DNA of 64,000 bases from Delphinapterus leucas. Lineage: Eukaryota; Chordata; Mammalia; Artiodactyla; Monodontidae. Of this stretch, positions 54,205-64,000 are shown piece by piece (the first letter of the stretch is position 1; each line of letters opens with the position of its first letter). The notes below the pieces were generated by a model, which saw only the letters and a program-made list of their open reading frames with translations, ran no database searches and had not been told where the DNA came from. The stretch spans positions 80,332,526 to 80,396,525 of the forward strand of contig NW_022098076.1 of assembly GCF_002288925.2 (NCBI RefSeq), in the 5' to 3' direction. The translations under genes were made by a program, and so were the position numbers.

Positions 54205-54430
54205 AACCGAGCAGGACAGTGGAGAGGCTTTGAGCAAGGCCTCTGGAGTTAGAGAGCTGTGCTGGAATTCTTGTTCTGCAACTTCATATTAGCTTGTGGG
54301 CAGGTTTCCTCCCTGGAAAGTGGAGCTCAAATAGTATTTCCTTCAGAGGGTCGTTAAGAGGGATAACTGCAGGGGTTGGGAGAGCACCTGGTACATAGGA
54401 AATGCTCCATCCATGTCAGATCCTATCTCT
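54205..54430 (+). mobile_element. MIR SINE
   Basis: GGCTTTGAGCAAGGCCTCTGGAGTTAGAGAGC, GTGGGCAGGTTTCCTCCCTGG, GAGGGTCGTTAAGAGGGATAAC and GAGCACCTGGTACATAGGAAATGC form a long forward MIR copy. Confidence 0.75.
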
Positions 54431-55429
54431 GAGCTCTAGGCAGAGGTCCTCAGCACTGACATCATTTCTCAAGTACTCACTGAATGTTCATTAAGCACCC
54501 TCTGTGCTCCTAGCGTTGTGCCCACCACCCAGTAGATGCTCATGCACAAGTTTTTTGTTTTTTTTTTTCAAGAAAACTTTGAATTACTCTATGAATTCAA
54601 ATCGTTGTTCTAAGTGTTAGGAACTGTAGTGAACCCAAACATGAAGAAAGCATTCTCGGGGGCCTGGGGCTACCCCAGATGTAATAAAAATACTTGAAGC
54701 TAGGAGAATAAATTGGCGGGAACCAGACTAGGAGGAAGAGTGGTGAATGTTTTCCTTTTTTGGCTGACTAGACTCCAACCCCTGTACAAGGTTCGGAGAA
54801 TTTCACATTGTATTTTATCTCGGCAGAAGTGGTGCCCCATCTCCCCAAATGTTCAGATCCTCTCTCCCCTCCCTCCTCGCAGCCACTGCTCAGGACAAGA
54901 GCTAGCCTCAGCCAGTGGTTGCTTCCTTCAGGGGTTTTGAATATCAAGTAATAAGGCAAAGAGGAGCTGGTTGAATTCATGAGTGTTTACGGGTGGTGGG
55001 CAGCAACACTGCGATTTCCAGATTGTTTCTGCTAAAAGAACACTGTTATGTGTCCTGCCTCATGGCTCTCCGGAGCTGCCCAGGTTTCCGGACTCTTCTC
55101 CAAGTCTGATCTGCAGCCCTCCCATCAATGCTGTGAGCCTCTGCTCCCTTCCAATTCATTTCCTATTAGGATTAAAAAGAGGTAAAGAAGACTTCTGGGC
55201 CTCCTGTCACCCTGTTAGGGGTTCCTGATGCCAAACCATCACCACCATCACTGATGAAATGGATCAGATATGGATTGGGTATTAGATGTTGTTTTCGTGA
55301 CATTGCTAATTTTCTTAGGTACTTTGAATGATTTTGTGATCATGTAGGAGAACATATTCTTAAGAAATGCACACTGAAGTGTCATGATACCTGAAACTGA
55401 GTTTTAAATGGGTTAGCCACAAAACCTAT
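54431..55429. other. Mostly unassigned, weak L2-like patch
   Basis: TTCTAAGTGTTAGGAACTGTAGTGAACC (54610-54637) may be a reversed L2. Frames at 54713-55228 match nothing. Confidence 0.4.
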
Positions 55430-55530
55430 TACATATTACACATATATAACATATATACAACATATATGTGTTTGTATGTTTATGTGCGTGCATATAAACA
55501 CATTATCTATCATCTATCTAGCTAGCTATG
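55430..55530 (+). repeat. AT/CA/CTAT low-complexity patch
   Basis: Runs of ACATATATA, TGTGTTTGTATG and ATCTATCATCTATCTAGCTAGC in succession. Confidence 0.85.
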
Positions 55531-55534
55531 AGTT

Positions 55535-55655
55535 TAACTTTTGGGCCAATTGGTAAAGTATTAACAATTGATGGCTCTAGGCAGGTTCATTGTACTGTTT
55601 TTCCAGTATTTCTGTAGGTTTGAAAATTTTGAAAATAAAAATCAGGGGGAAAATA
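55535..55655 (+). mobile_element. Old L1 3'-end-like fragment
   Basis: TTTTTCCAGTATTTCTGTAGGTTTGAAAATTTTGAAAATAAAAATC resembles an old L1 3' terminus. Confidence 0.5.
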
Positions 55656-55944
55656 AAATGACAGTATATTATGAATTAAGAGACATGCCTTTAGGAAAAG
55701 TCCCTATGTAAGCCAGGGATTTCCCCTGATCTTGGCAGCTGGTGGATACAGCACATTAACGGTAATAACCCACAGTGTCCAGCATGTCACTGATATTCAA
55801 TGAATGAACAAGTGAGTGGACATTTCAGTGGCTTTTTAGCCCATTTGCTGCCACCCGACTTCAACTCCCTGCAAAGTGCCTCCCCCCAAGTATGTGGGAT
55901 GGCTTTCACATGTGCTCAGAGCCAAGGCTGGTTCTCAGACTTGT
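55656..55944. other. Unassigned sequence
   Basis: Nothing recognised. Confidence 0.35.
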
Positions 55945-56095
55945 CATCCATCCATTAATTCATTCACCTACGCACTCTCATTTATCTAACAAGTACTTCC
56001 TGAGTCCCTGGCATGCTATGTACAGTAGCATGCTAAATGCCAAGATACGGTTTTGAATCAGACAGCCCCCTCAAGGATCTTACATTCTAATGACA
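55945..56095 (-). mobile_element. L2 fragment
   Basis: TTAATTCATTCACC, AACAAGTACTTCCTGAGTCCCTGGC, GCTAAATGCCAAGATACGG and CCCTCAAGGATCTTACATTCTAATG give a reversed L2 end. Confidence 0.65.
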
Positions 56096-56284
56096 TCTAA
56101 ACTGCTTCTTCCCTCCTCTCTTCCCCTGGATCCTATTTGCTTATACGCTGTTGCAGTCAGGGAGCTTTGAGGTGACAAAGCTTCCCAAATCAATATTCAT
56201 TTGGAAGATGGAGAGGTGCCTCTCTCCCTCCACGTGTTAACACTGGCTTGATATCTGTGACAGTATGTACAGTTCTTAATCGTG

Positions 56285-56515
56285 ACAGATACCATCTACT
56301 GAATGGTTTTCCATGCCAGGCACTATGCTAAATGCTTGTTTCCATGATGTCATTTAATCCTGTCCATCGAGGTAGATACAATTAGCAGCCCTTTTTAGCA
56401 GGTAAGGAAACTGAGGCATAGGAAGTTTAAAGCAGCTTGCCTAAGTTACAGGTCCAATAAGTAATAAAACTGATATTTCAGGTTTAAAACTGCCTGGCTC
56501 TATGTTGCCTCTTTG
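56285..56515 (-). mobile_element. MIR SINE
   Basis: CCATGCCAGGCACTATGCTAAATGC, TTTAGCAGGTAAGGAAACTGAGG, CTTGCCTAAGTTACAGG and CTGCCTGGCTCTATGTTGCCTC make this the clearest MIR in the window, in reverse. Confidence 0.85.
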
Positions 56516-57479
56516 TCTCATGGAGATTTTGCTGAAATACCTGTTTTGGATTTAACTTACAGTCCCTCTCACCCTACCACTCCTTCCCTGTCTCAATAAG
56601 ACTGATGGTCTCTGTGGAGACTGTGCCAGACCCAGATGTGAAAAAGGGACTTACTGCCATTCTAGGAAACATCCCTCTTCTCCTCTCCGGGGCCAAAGAT
56701 TTTGCTCTTGGGTCCAGCCTCTTGGGCATGGCTCCACTGTCCCTTAGAAGCAGTTCATTCCCAGGAGGCTCCTAGCCCTTCATGCAAATGGACTTCCAGC
56801 AGGCAACTCCAGTCCCGGACATCACTGCCCTGTCCTGAAGAATTAGGCAACACACAGAAGTTTGAGGGATCTAGGTTTTCATTAATTCTAATTAGGATAT
56901 CAGTGAAACACCTTCATGATTATTGAGGCCTCATTCCATCTACATACACTAACGTTTTTTTTTCAGCATTATCTTCTCTGGGCGTAACCAATGTATGCTT
57001 GTATGTAGCTGTTGGCGCGTTAGGGTTGTGCCACTTTGCACTATCTCCTCTTTCCAGCAGCACATGTATAGGTGGGTTACAGAGAGCTGTGTCGTGAGTT
57101 GGAGAAGGAAGCCTGCCCTACGCTAAGGGGTAGGTTTAGTAATCAGGTCAGCTCGCTGTCCCAGGGCAGGGGAGTGAGATCCAGAGACCAGCTTTCTTGT
57201 AACATAAGTGAATGTTGTTGGAGTATATGGTCTTTGCTGATACGTAAAAAGCCATGTATGCCTCAAAGTCTAACAGGCATAAAGTGTGAAACCAGTGTTA
57301 TCTGTCCTCCAAGAGAAAAGGGATGCAAAGAGATCGTAGTAGAATACACCAGAGGTGTGTACATAGGAAGTTCCAGGGACCTTAAAGAAGTTAGGGAACA
57401 AGAACTCACCCTATGTAGGATGAAGGATTAAATATTTTGGAGGGGATGGGCAAGTACCTTTCGACTAAGGTTTCTTGCT
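56516..57479. other. Unassigned, contains a 119-codon frame
   Basis: A frame at 57072-57431 (plus) begins at GTG rather than ATG and matches nothing. No repeat recognised. Confidence 0.4.
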
Positions 57480-57712
57480 GTCACGCTTCTCAAACTGAGA
57501 GCTTTAGGCGTGAGGGGCAGGAAGTGCATTTAGTTTAAAAACAAGTTATTAAAATATAGTGAAATAGTAAATATCAGAGTTCATAATCCATGATAAGTGT
57601 AAGTGTTGTTCTATGAAACCTTTGTTTATACTTACATATGTGTATTTATGCTGTGGGTTGTACATACTTCTTTCTGTGGGTCGTGGTCAAAATATTTGAA
57701 AGTCACTGTTGA
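57480..57712. mobile_element. Possible hAT-like MER element
   Basis: CACGCTTCTCAAACTGAGAG at the left and GTGGTCAAAATATTTGAAAGTCACTG at the right resemble the ends of a hAT MER family (compare 29440-29572). No 8-bp duplication was found. Confidence 0.4.
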
Positions 57713-59817
57713 TATCTTCAGTAATGACCCAGAATATTAATTAGTTTATATTATAAAATTATTCTCTCTTGTCCCCAAAATGACCACGGGTACAGTTTAG
57801 CTCATTTTTATTTAATTTTTAAAAAGAAAACTACAAATTTTAATTGAAATATATAAAAGATGTAAATAAAGGGAGAGAATCCTACGTGTCCTTGAATACA
57901 AAGACTCAACAGCGTTTCAAGTCTATTGCAAATTGGATTTTCATTCCTTCATAGGTAAACTTCGTTTTTTAGTTTCATTCATTCAATCCTTCTACTAATA
58001 TTTGCTCGTTACATTTAAAATTTCCAAGATATGTAGTTATTTCTTTTCTATGATATCCTTTCAAATCTTTCTGAGGATGTTAATCTATGATGAAATCTTT
58101 TGCCTGCCTAATGCACTGCATTTCCTCAGGCGTTCGTTCTTTTCTGTTGTTGTTGAATTTGGTGCTTTTTTACAGCAGTGCTTCTCCCTAAATACTTGGT
58201 TTCCTGTTGATCTTTGTATTGAAATGTTCTGGCCACCTGCCAGTTATACCTAATGCTGTAGGGAGACATGAGAGTGGATAGGAGAAGCCTTGCTGACAGG
58301 ACAAGTCTTCCTTTAGCTTCTCTAAGTCTGGAAGCTTCCAGTGCCCATGTTGATGTGCCAGATATTGCCTCTCTAGCATGTGTCCACACTCAAGGTTCTG
58401 TCCATGAGCAAAAGCCCCAGCTCTCCAAATAGCCTACTCCTTCTCGTACATCTTTCCAGTTCTCCACCCTCTGTGTATGCTTTTCCTTAGACCTGTTGCC
58501 TCTCAGCTGGGCGCTCTTCTGGGACTTCTCCCAACATGAAACTTCGTTTTCCTCTGGTGATTAACCCACAGTGCTGACCCTTAGGGCTCTCCTTCAGTAG
58601 TTCTTCAAATTTTCTGGTCCATTGAGGACACTCTCGTTTTCCAAGATGATATTAATTAATTGCTGCTATTGATCAGTCTTAAAGTTTGCTCCAGCTCCCA
58701 AAACATGAAGTATGACATCAGGCATGTATCTTCTGACGCAGTCTTTTAACAGTCCCTTTGAAGTTTAATATTAACTTTTCATATCTTAAATCACTACCTC
58801 TCCCAAAGTGGGTAAATAGTATGTCCATTATCAGTCCTCTCATTTTAGCAAAGCACTAAAGGGTTTTTTGTAATCTTTTAGCAAAGCAACTTAGGTTGTT
58901 TGCTTAGAAAAAGTAAGAGAGAGCAATCCCAAGCATATAGAATTATTTTTTCTTCGTGGGATTACTTATATCATTGATACAGACTGGGTCACAGTTAGTG
59001 CTTTTTATGCATATATATCACCAAGTGAAGTGGCAAGTTTCAAATCCAGCACATTGGTGAATCTATATAATAGGTTTTCATGATAGGTGTCATTTTACTT
59101 TCCACTGGAACATCGGGGCAGACACTTAAATGATGTCTTTACCAGACTTGCCTTCTATCCCTCAGTAGATAGAAACAAAGAAAGACTTGAATAAATTGGC
59201 TCAAAAGCCAAAAAAGCTTGTCTTCTGAAGGTTCAATTTCCCTGGAGTGGGGCTTGTTGCCTCCATCTTCGTATTTCTGCAGTCTCTTTGTATCTTAGGT
59301 TAGTTGCACAAATTACAATCCATATTCCATTCAAGTACAAGGGCAAAGGAGCCTTCTAGGGTAGTTATTGAAGAAAAGGCTGAGTCTCTGACTAAAAGAA
59401 ATGCTGACCTAGAACCAGACAAAAACTGTATTGATAGGAGACCTTTCCCCTTAATGGATCGATAAGACCAATCAACATTTGTGCACTTCCCAAAACTAAA
59501 CAGGAAACTCCTTTAAGTTTCAACAGGCCTAGTTTTAAGAAATAGGAGAAAACAAGGAGACCAGAGAAACTACCAAGAAATCACTGCAGTGACAACCTGG
59601 GAATCATTACAGGAGGGATTTGGGGATATTTGCTTTCATTTTTGCTGGCACGGTGGATGAATTGGGTCTGCTTTTTCCTCTGCAGCCTCATATAACAGTC
59701 TTACTTTTTCAGGTTGAATGGAGTTCACAGTGGTTCTTAATCTCATTCTCTTCTGGCTAAAATTATGACTCATTTTATATATGCAATTGCCTTACTCTTT
59801 CATTTCTCAGTGGAACT
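57713..59817. other. Long unassigned stretch
   Basis: About 2.1 kb without a recognised repeat or gene. Frames at 58002-58389 on both strands overlap and match nothing. Confidence 0.4.
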
Positions 59818-59865
59818 AAAGGGAGGGAGGGAGAGGGAGAGGGAAAACAGAGGAGAGGGCAGGTC
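59818..59865 (+). repeat. Purine-rich GGGA tract
   Basis: GGGAGGGAGGGAGAGGGAG and continuing purines with a single C interruption. Confidence 0.9.
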
Positions 59866-59944
59866 TTTAAAGGGAAGCCTGAAAGATGGGGTGAAAGATA
59901 CTAATGCTGGCAAAGAATCTGTCTGCTTGGTTTTCTGGAACTAG

Positions 59945-60215
59945 GCCTCCCTGCTTCTGTTTGGAATGTTGTCTCCATTCTGTCTTAGTTTAAAAATCAT
60001 GTCCTCTGGGGCAGCCTCACCTGACCCTCCGGACTGAACATATCCTTAACTTTCTGTCCTTATCCTTCTTTATATACTCATGTCTTTGTGTCCCCAACTG
60101 GACCTTAAGGTCACAAAGACAGTGTCTTTGTTTTGCTCACGAGTGGTACTGCTGAGATATTACAGAGTTCTTGGTGTGTACTGGGTGCTAATAAACATTT
60201 GCTGAATGAGATAAT
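59945..60215 (+). mobile_element. L2 LINE 3' end
   Basis: CTTCTGTTTGGAATGTTGTC, GCCTCACCTGACCCTCC, CTTTATATACTCATGTC, GGACCTTAAGGTCACAAAG, ACTGGGTGCTAATAAACATTTGCTGAATGAG: a complete forward L2 3' end. Confidence 0.8.
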
Positions 60216-62463
60216 GGTTTCTTCTTTCCCACCATTTACACTGAAGGTCTAATTGGGTGTGGGAGTCCGAGGGGTTGGGGAAAGTGAAGTTTCCCTGGCA
60301 CTCAGTGGAATATTTTCCCTTGTCCTCTTGCCTCTATTTCAGTTTTCTTTTTCATTCACGCATTCCCATCTCAAGCTTGGCTCAAAAAGTGCTAAACATG
60401 ACTTCAATATTTTGCCGAAGGATTGTGTCTTCTTATTATCTGTCTGAATATATTCTTGACCCCGCATTAATATGCTTTGTAAAAAACAAAGAGAACTCAG
60501 TTATAAAGCCTCTTGGATAAACTGGTTATAATTTTTTTAAATTGGAAATGAAATATTAATGATGTTGTATGAGTTCAAGCTGTTATATGGCTGTCATTGT
60601 AGGAAGTCATCTCTTCTGAAATCAAATCTGTGACTTAATTCTTTCTAAAAAAATAATATTTTGACTACTACAAATAATCAGGAAAAAAATGTCTTTAATC
60701 ATAGCAAAGGGGCTCAATCAGCTTTCAAAATAGAATTTGTCTCCCTGATTATCTAATGTTACCAAATGAGGCATCATTTTCACAAATGTTTAAAATTAAG
60801 GGGAAATAAAAATGTATGAAGCAATTTAACCTGAAGTATTAATTAAATGTAGTAATTTAATAAGCAAGAATGTTAAAAAATTTTAAGAATTACTCCAAAT
60901 GCTAGAAAATATTAGCAATATAACATAGAATAACAGATATAGGAAACCAGAGAGAAAATTGATTAAAACTATTAAATAAACTAATTTTTAAGTTAATAAT
61001 TATGTTGACAAATAAATTAGTTGTATGGATTTATTCTATTAATATATCATGTTAATAAAGTTTAATTTATCCTCTCTTCATAGTTTCAACTTGTGATTAA
61101 AAATACATTAATACTCCCTTTTAAAAATTCATGTATAGTTTTATACTGCAGGGAGAAATTTCTAGAAGCTTCTATCCAAGGTGAGTTCCCATATAAATGG
61201 ATAAGAGACGTTAAATAAGTCAATTTAAACAAGTAGTACATGAAATGGTTTTATTTTAAAGGTTGTTTTATCTGATCATAAATGTTAAACCTATAACTTA
61301 TTTATTTAAAATATTAAAACATTAGGAGGCAGAAACATTAAGGTATAAGTAACAATAGAAAGATAGATTATATCGTTTTTATCAGAGACGAAAAAACCCA
61401 AATGTAAGATGTATTAACTTAGACCAAGTCTACATGTAGTTAAAGGTTATATGTCTACCATTGTAGCCTGGCCACAAATACAGAGGGAACAGTTGTACTG
61501 AAGCAAACATACCCCACTTGGCCAATTATGAGTCTAGCATAATGATAGCTGTAGAGTATCTAGTACCCGCTGAGATCAGAGCTTTATATTATTTTAATTA
61601 GTATGACTTGCTCTATCATGTTCAAGGTTCAAATAAGGTCAAATCTCCTTTAATAACCAGGTTAATCACTTGGGGCTTACTTGCCCGGATGTTCAGGAAG
61701 TCTGCTTTCTCTCTTGGGGGCCTCTACCAAGAACACCAAAGGGTTATTACACAGTCCAGCCGGGCCAGTCCTGCTTCCAAACGTCTTGCCAACAGAATCT
61801 GGAGAATCTGTTTAGTCTAGTGATGGATCTTATTTTCTGAGGTTGTTGTTTCTTTGAATGCCCCTGGATTATGCTTACATGTTCAGCCACAGCTCCCCAA
61901 AGCACAGATTCCTTGCCAGGATAAGCTATGCACTCTGCTGGAACCAGCTTTCAGTAACGGAGACCCTGATTTTGGGCCTTGGAGTCCAGGCCAGTTCGTT
62001 CTTTCCTTCTTGGCAAGATTCCCCTTGCAGACAATCTCAACCCCTTCGAGAGAATCAGAAGCCCCAAAAGATAGGAATTGTAAGTCTCTCTGTGTTCCCC
62101 CAAGCTCCCGGTTCCCTTTGCAAATTTGCCCACCTTCTCCTCAAAACCTACCACTCCAGCTTATCAGGGAGTATTGGAAGGAGCCTACTCTGATAGGTCA
62201 AAAACAAAACAATTCCAACCAAAAATAAAAATTAAAATGAAGGAGCAGTTCTTCCTTAAACCTGGAAAATATGCTTCAGATTTTTTTGCTGGGTGAGAGG
62301 TGACCGACATTATTTAAATGGCAATATCTCTAGGTAAATTTTTCAACACCAATCAGTAAAAACATATTCCAGTTTATCACTCTACTCCTTCTTGTACTAA
62401 CCTTACTTTCTTCCAAGCTTGTGAGTAAATTATCTCTTTTGGGATGAAAGAGCTGTTTAATGA
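60216..62463. other. Long unassigned AT-rich stretch
   Basis: 60500-61400 is strongly AT-rich. 61600-62230 is GC-richer and has overlapping 67-124 codon frames on both strands without family resemblance. No confident repeat. Confidence 0.4.
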
Positions 62464-62509
62464 CCACTCCATAACACGTTGACAAAGAATGAGGCCACCC
62501 TTACAGCTT

Positions 62510-62899
62510 TTTCTCAATGTTATTTTTATTTATCTACTTGTTTGGTTTTACATATGCATATAAAAGTATATATTCTTTTTACGTTCTCCTCCATTATAGG
62601 TTATTACAAGATATTGAGTAGAGTTCCCTGTGCTTTACAGTAGGTCTTTGTTGGTTATCTATTTTATATACAGTAGTGTGTATATTTTAATACCAAACTC
62701 CTAATTTATCCCTCCCCCCCTTTCCCCTTTAGTAACCATAAGTTTGTGTTCTATGTCTGTGAGTCTATTTCTGTTTTGTAAATAAGTTCATTTGTATCAT
62801 TTTTTTAGATTCCACATATAAGCAACATCATATGGTATTTGTCTTTCTCTGTCTGGCTTATTTCGCTTAGTATGATCATCTCTAGGTCCATCCATGTTG
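62510..62899 (-). mobile_element. L1 3' fragment with 46-bp flanking duplication
   Basis: TCTCCTCCATTATAGGTTATTAC, AGTTCCCTGTGCTTTACAG, CTATGTCTGTGAGTC, AGATTCCACATATAAGC, GGTCCATCCATGTTGC make this an L1 3' region in reverse. The flanks 62464-62509 and 62900-62945 match at 42 of 46 positions. Confidence 0.93.
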
Positions 62900-62945
62900 C
62901 CACTCCATAGCACATTGACAAAGAATGGGGCCACACTTACAGCTT

Positions 62946-63235
62946 GAAAATATATATATTTCATGGTATATACAGCCAAGAAATAACTCTTAATTTTCTA
63001 TTTCTCCTAATTTAACTTCCTGTATTTTTGAAATCCTTACTCAACTTCAAAGGCTCTCTCCTTGGAAGAAAATTATGAACCAAATCTAAGTTATCTGACT
63101 AAAATACAGCAAGAAATAATTTGAATTTGTTACAGATGGGTTACAATTTGATTATTTCCCTCATGTTCAGCAAACCTTGGCAGTTTGACCATAATCAGAC
63201 ATAGACTAGCGTGGAAGAAAGAAGATCCTCTGCAT
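62946..63235. other. Unassigned sequence
   Basis: Nothing recognised. Confidence 0.35.
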
Positions 63236-63955
63236 CAATTAGGACTTTTTCGCAAGTGACAGAAAAATACCTGTAGACAATGAAGGGGGTTTAATTTGTT
63301 CATGTAATTAAAAGTCTCAAAACAGATAGCCTTCAGACAAGGTTTGAACACACACTTCAATGTCTTCAAGAAGGATAACATCTCTGGTTCTCCAGGGTAT
63401 CTTACCATCCTTCATTCTGCCCAGCAGCTTCAATGGCAAAATGATGGCAGCATTCTAAGACCTCACATTTTCTTATCATACCGTATGGCATAGCTTCACA
63501 AGCCTTGGGATTTACCATCTCTCTTTTTTTTTTTTTTTTTTTGGGGGGTCGCGGGCCTCTCACTGTTGTGGCCTCTCCTGTTGCAGAGCACAGGCTCCGG
63601 ACTTGCAGGCTCAGTAGCCATGGATCACGGGCCCAGCCGCTCCGCGGCATGTGGGATCTTCCCGGACCGGGGCACGAACCCGTGTCCCCTGCATCGGCAG
63701 GCAGACTCTCAACCACTGTGCCACCAGGGAAGCCCAGGATTTACCATCTCTTTGACCAAAATTGTTTAACTTGCTCATCCCTGCACCAATCTCTGTGGCC
63801 AAGAGAACGGAAGACATCCATAATCTTAAATTAATCAGCCACCATCCCCTTCCCAGAGATGAGATGGATCCGTTGGGCAGGGGTGAAATTCCTGCTATAC
63901 CGTGCTGGCAGGAAATTGGGATCATGGATATAGAAGAGGCAACCATCAGGTACCC
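63236..63955. mobile_element. Ancient mammalian interspersed repeat, class uncertain, split by a SINE
   Basis: CAATTAGGACTTTTTCGCAAGTGACAG, AGATAGCCTTCAGACAAGG and, after the SINE at 63523-63736, CCTGCACCAATCTCTGTGGCC with CTGGCAGGAAATTGGG recall a common eutherian repeat whose class I do not remember. Strongly diverged. Confidence 0.45.
63523..63736 (-). mobile_element. Cetacean CHR-2-like SINE
   Basis: A T20 tail, GGTCGCGGGCCTCTCACTG, body with CCATGGATCACGGGCCC, head GTGCCACCAGGGAAGCCC. Perfect 15-bp duplication GGATTTACCATCTCT (63508-63522 and 63737-63751). Confidence 0.96.
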
Positions 63956-64000
63956 ATGACACTCTTCCTCTCCATGCTCTTTTCTTTCCCATTGCCTTTT

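Noticed and set aside
57072..57431. 119-codon plus-strand frame in repeat-free DNA
   Set aside because: It starts at GTG, lacks a eukaryotic start context, and has no recognisable motif. Its length is not exceptional for 64 kb read in six frames.
61854..62228. 124- and 111-codon overlapping frames
   Set aside because: Two frames are open over the same bases, one begins at TTG, and neither resembles a protein family.
1..64000. A previously undescribed gene system
   Set aside because: No set of adjacent open frames, shared promoters or conserved motifs points to one. The window reads as a repeat-rich non-coding interval.

Overview
This looks like about 64 kb of non-coding nuclear DNA from a whale or dolphin. 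The clearest evidence is at least 21 copies of tRNA-derived SINEs of the cetartiodactyl CHR/Bov-tA kind (head motif CTTCCCTGGTGG, internal GGTTCGATCC-like box B). Seven are the short, roughly 200-bp form with the CCGTGAGCCATGGCCGCTGAGCC-type body and a GCGTACCGCAAAA tail, which I know as CHR-2-like and which is abundant in cetaceans. Ruminant BovB and Bov-A2 are absent, which fits. The species cannot be named from this window.

I found no convincing protein-coding gene, tRNA, rRNA, CRISPR array or known ncRNA. The open frames are short, mostly lie inside repeats, and show no splice-bounded series, start context or recognisable family. The window is either intergenic or lies in a very large intron.

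Layout. 0-11 kb: old mammal-wide repeats (L2, MIR, hAT/MER5A, L1M), one long SINE, a 5'-inverted L1 and an LTR. 11.4-17.3 kb: a block of decayed endogenous retrovirus on the minus strand, with a weak envelope-tail-like relic, an LTR and a possible protease remnant. It is interrupted by two SINEs and by an L1 that itself carries a SINE. 17.7-23 kb: a TA-flanked Tigger-type MITE, then two oppositely oriented MaLR elements that share both LTR and adjacent sequence. 23-36 kb: CHR SINEs, MLT1 and MST LTRs, a CR1/L3-like fossil, and a solo LTR inserted in an MLT1. 36-50 kb: very short L1 insertions with clear target duplications, a polypyrimidine tract, a G-quadruplex-type run, two SINEs with an unusual long tail, an old L1M and a second Tigger-type element. 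50-64 kb: a second copy of the solo LTR, in the opposite orientation and split by a 5'-inverted L1, then MIR/L2 relics, an L1 with an unusually long target duplication, and a final CHR SINE inside an ancient repeat.

The elements do not form a functional system. They form a layered insertion record, and target-site duplications and nesting give a relative order: L2, MIR, CR1, MER5 and Tigger oldest, then MLT1/MST, then ERV LTRs, then L1, then CHR SINEs. I see no previously undescribed biological system here. The most worthwhile items are structural: the inverted MaLR pair, the inverted solo-LTR pair 17 kb apart, the nested insertions and the 46-bp duplication.
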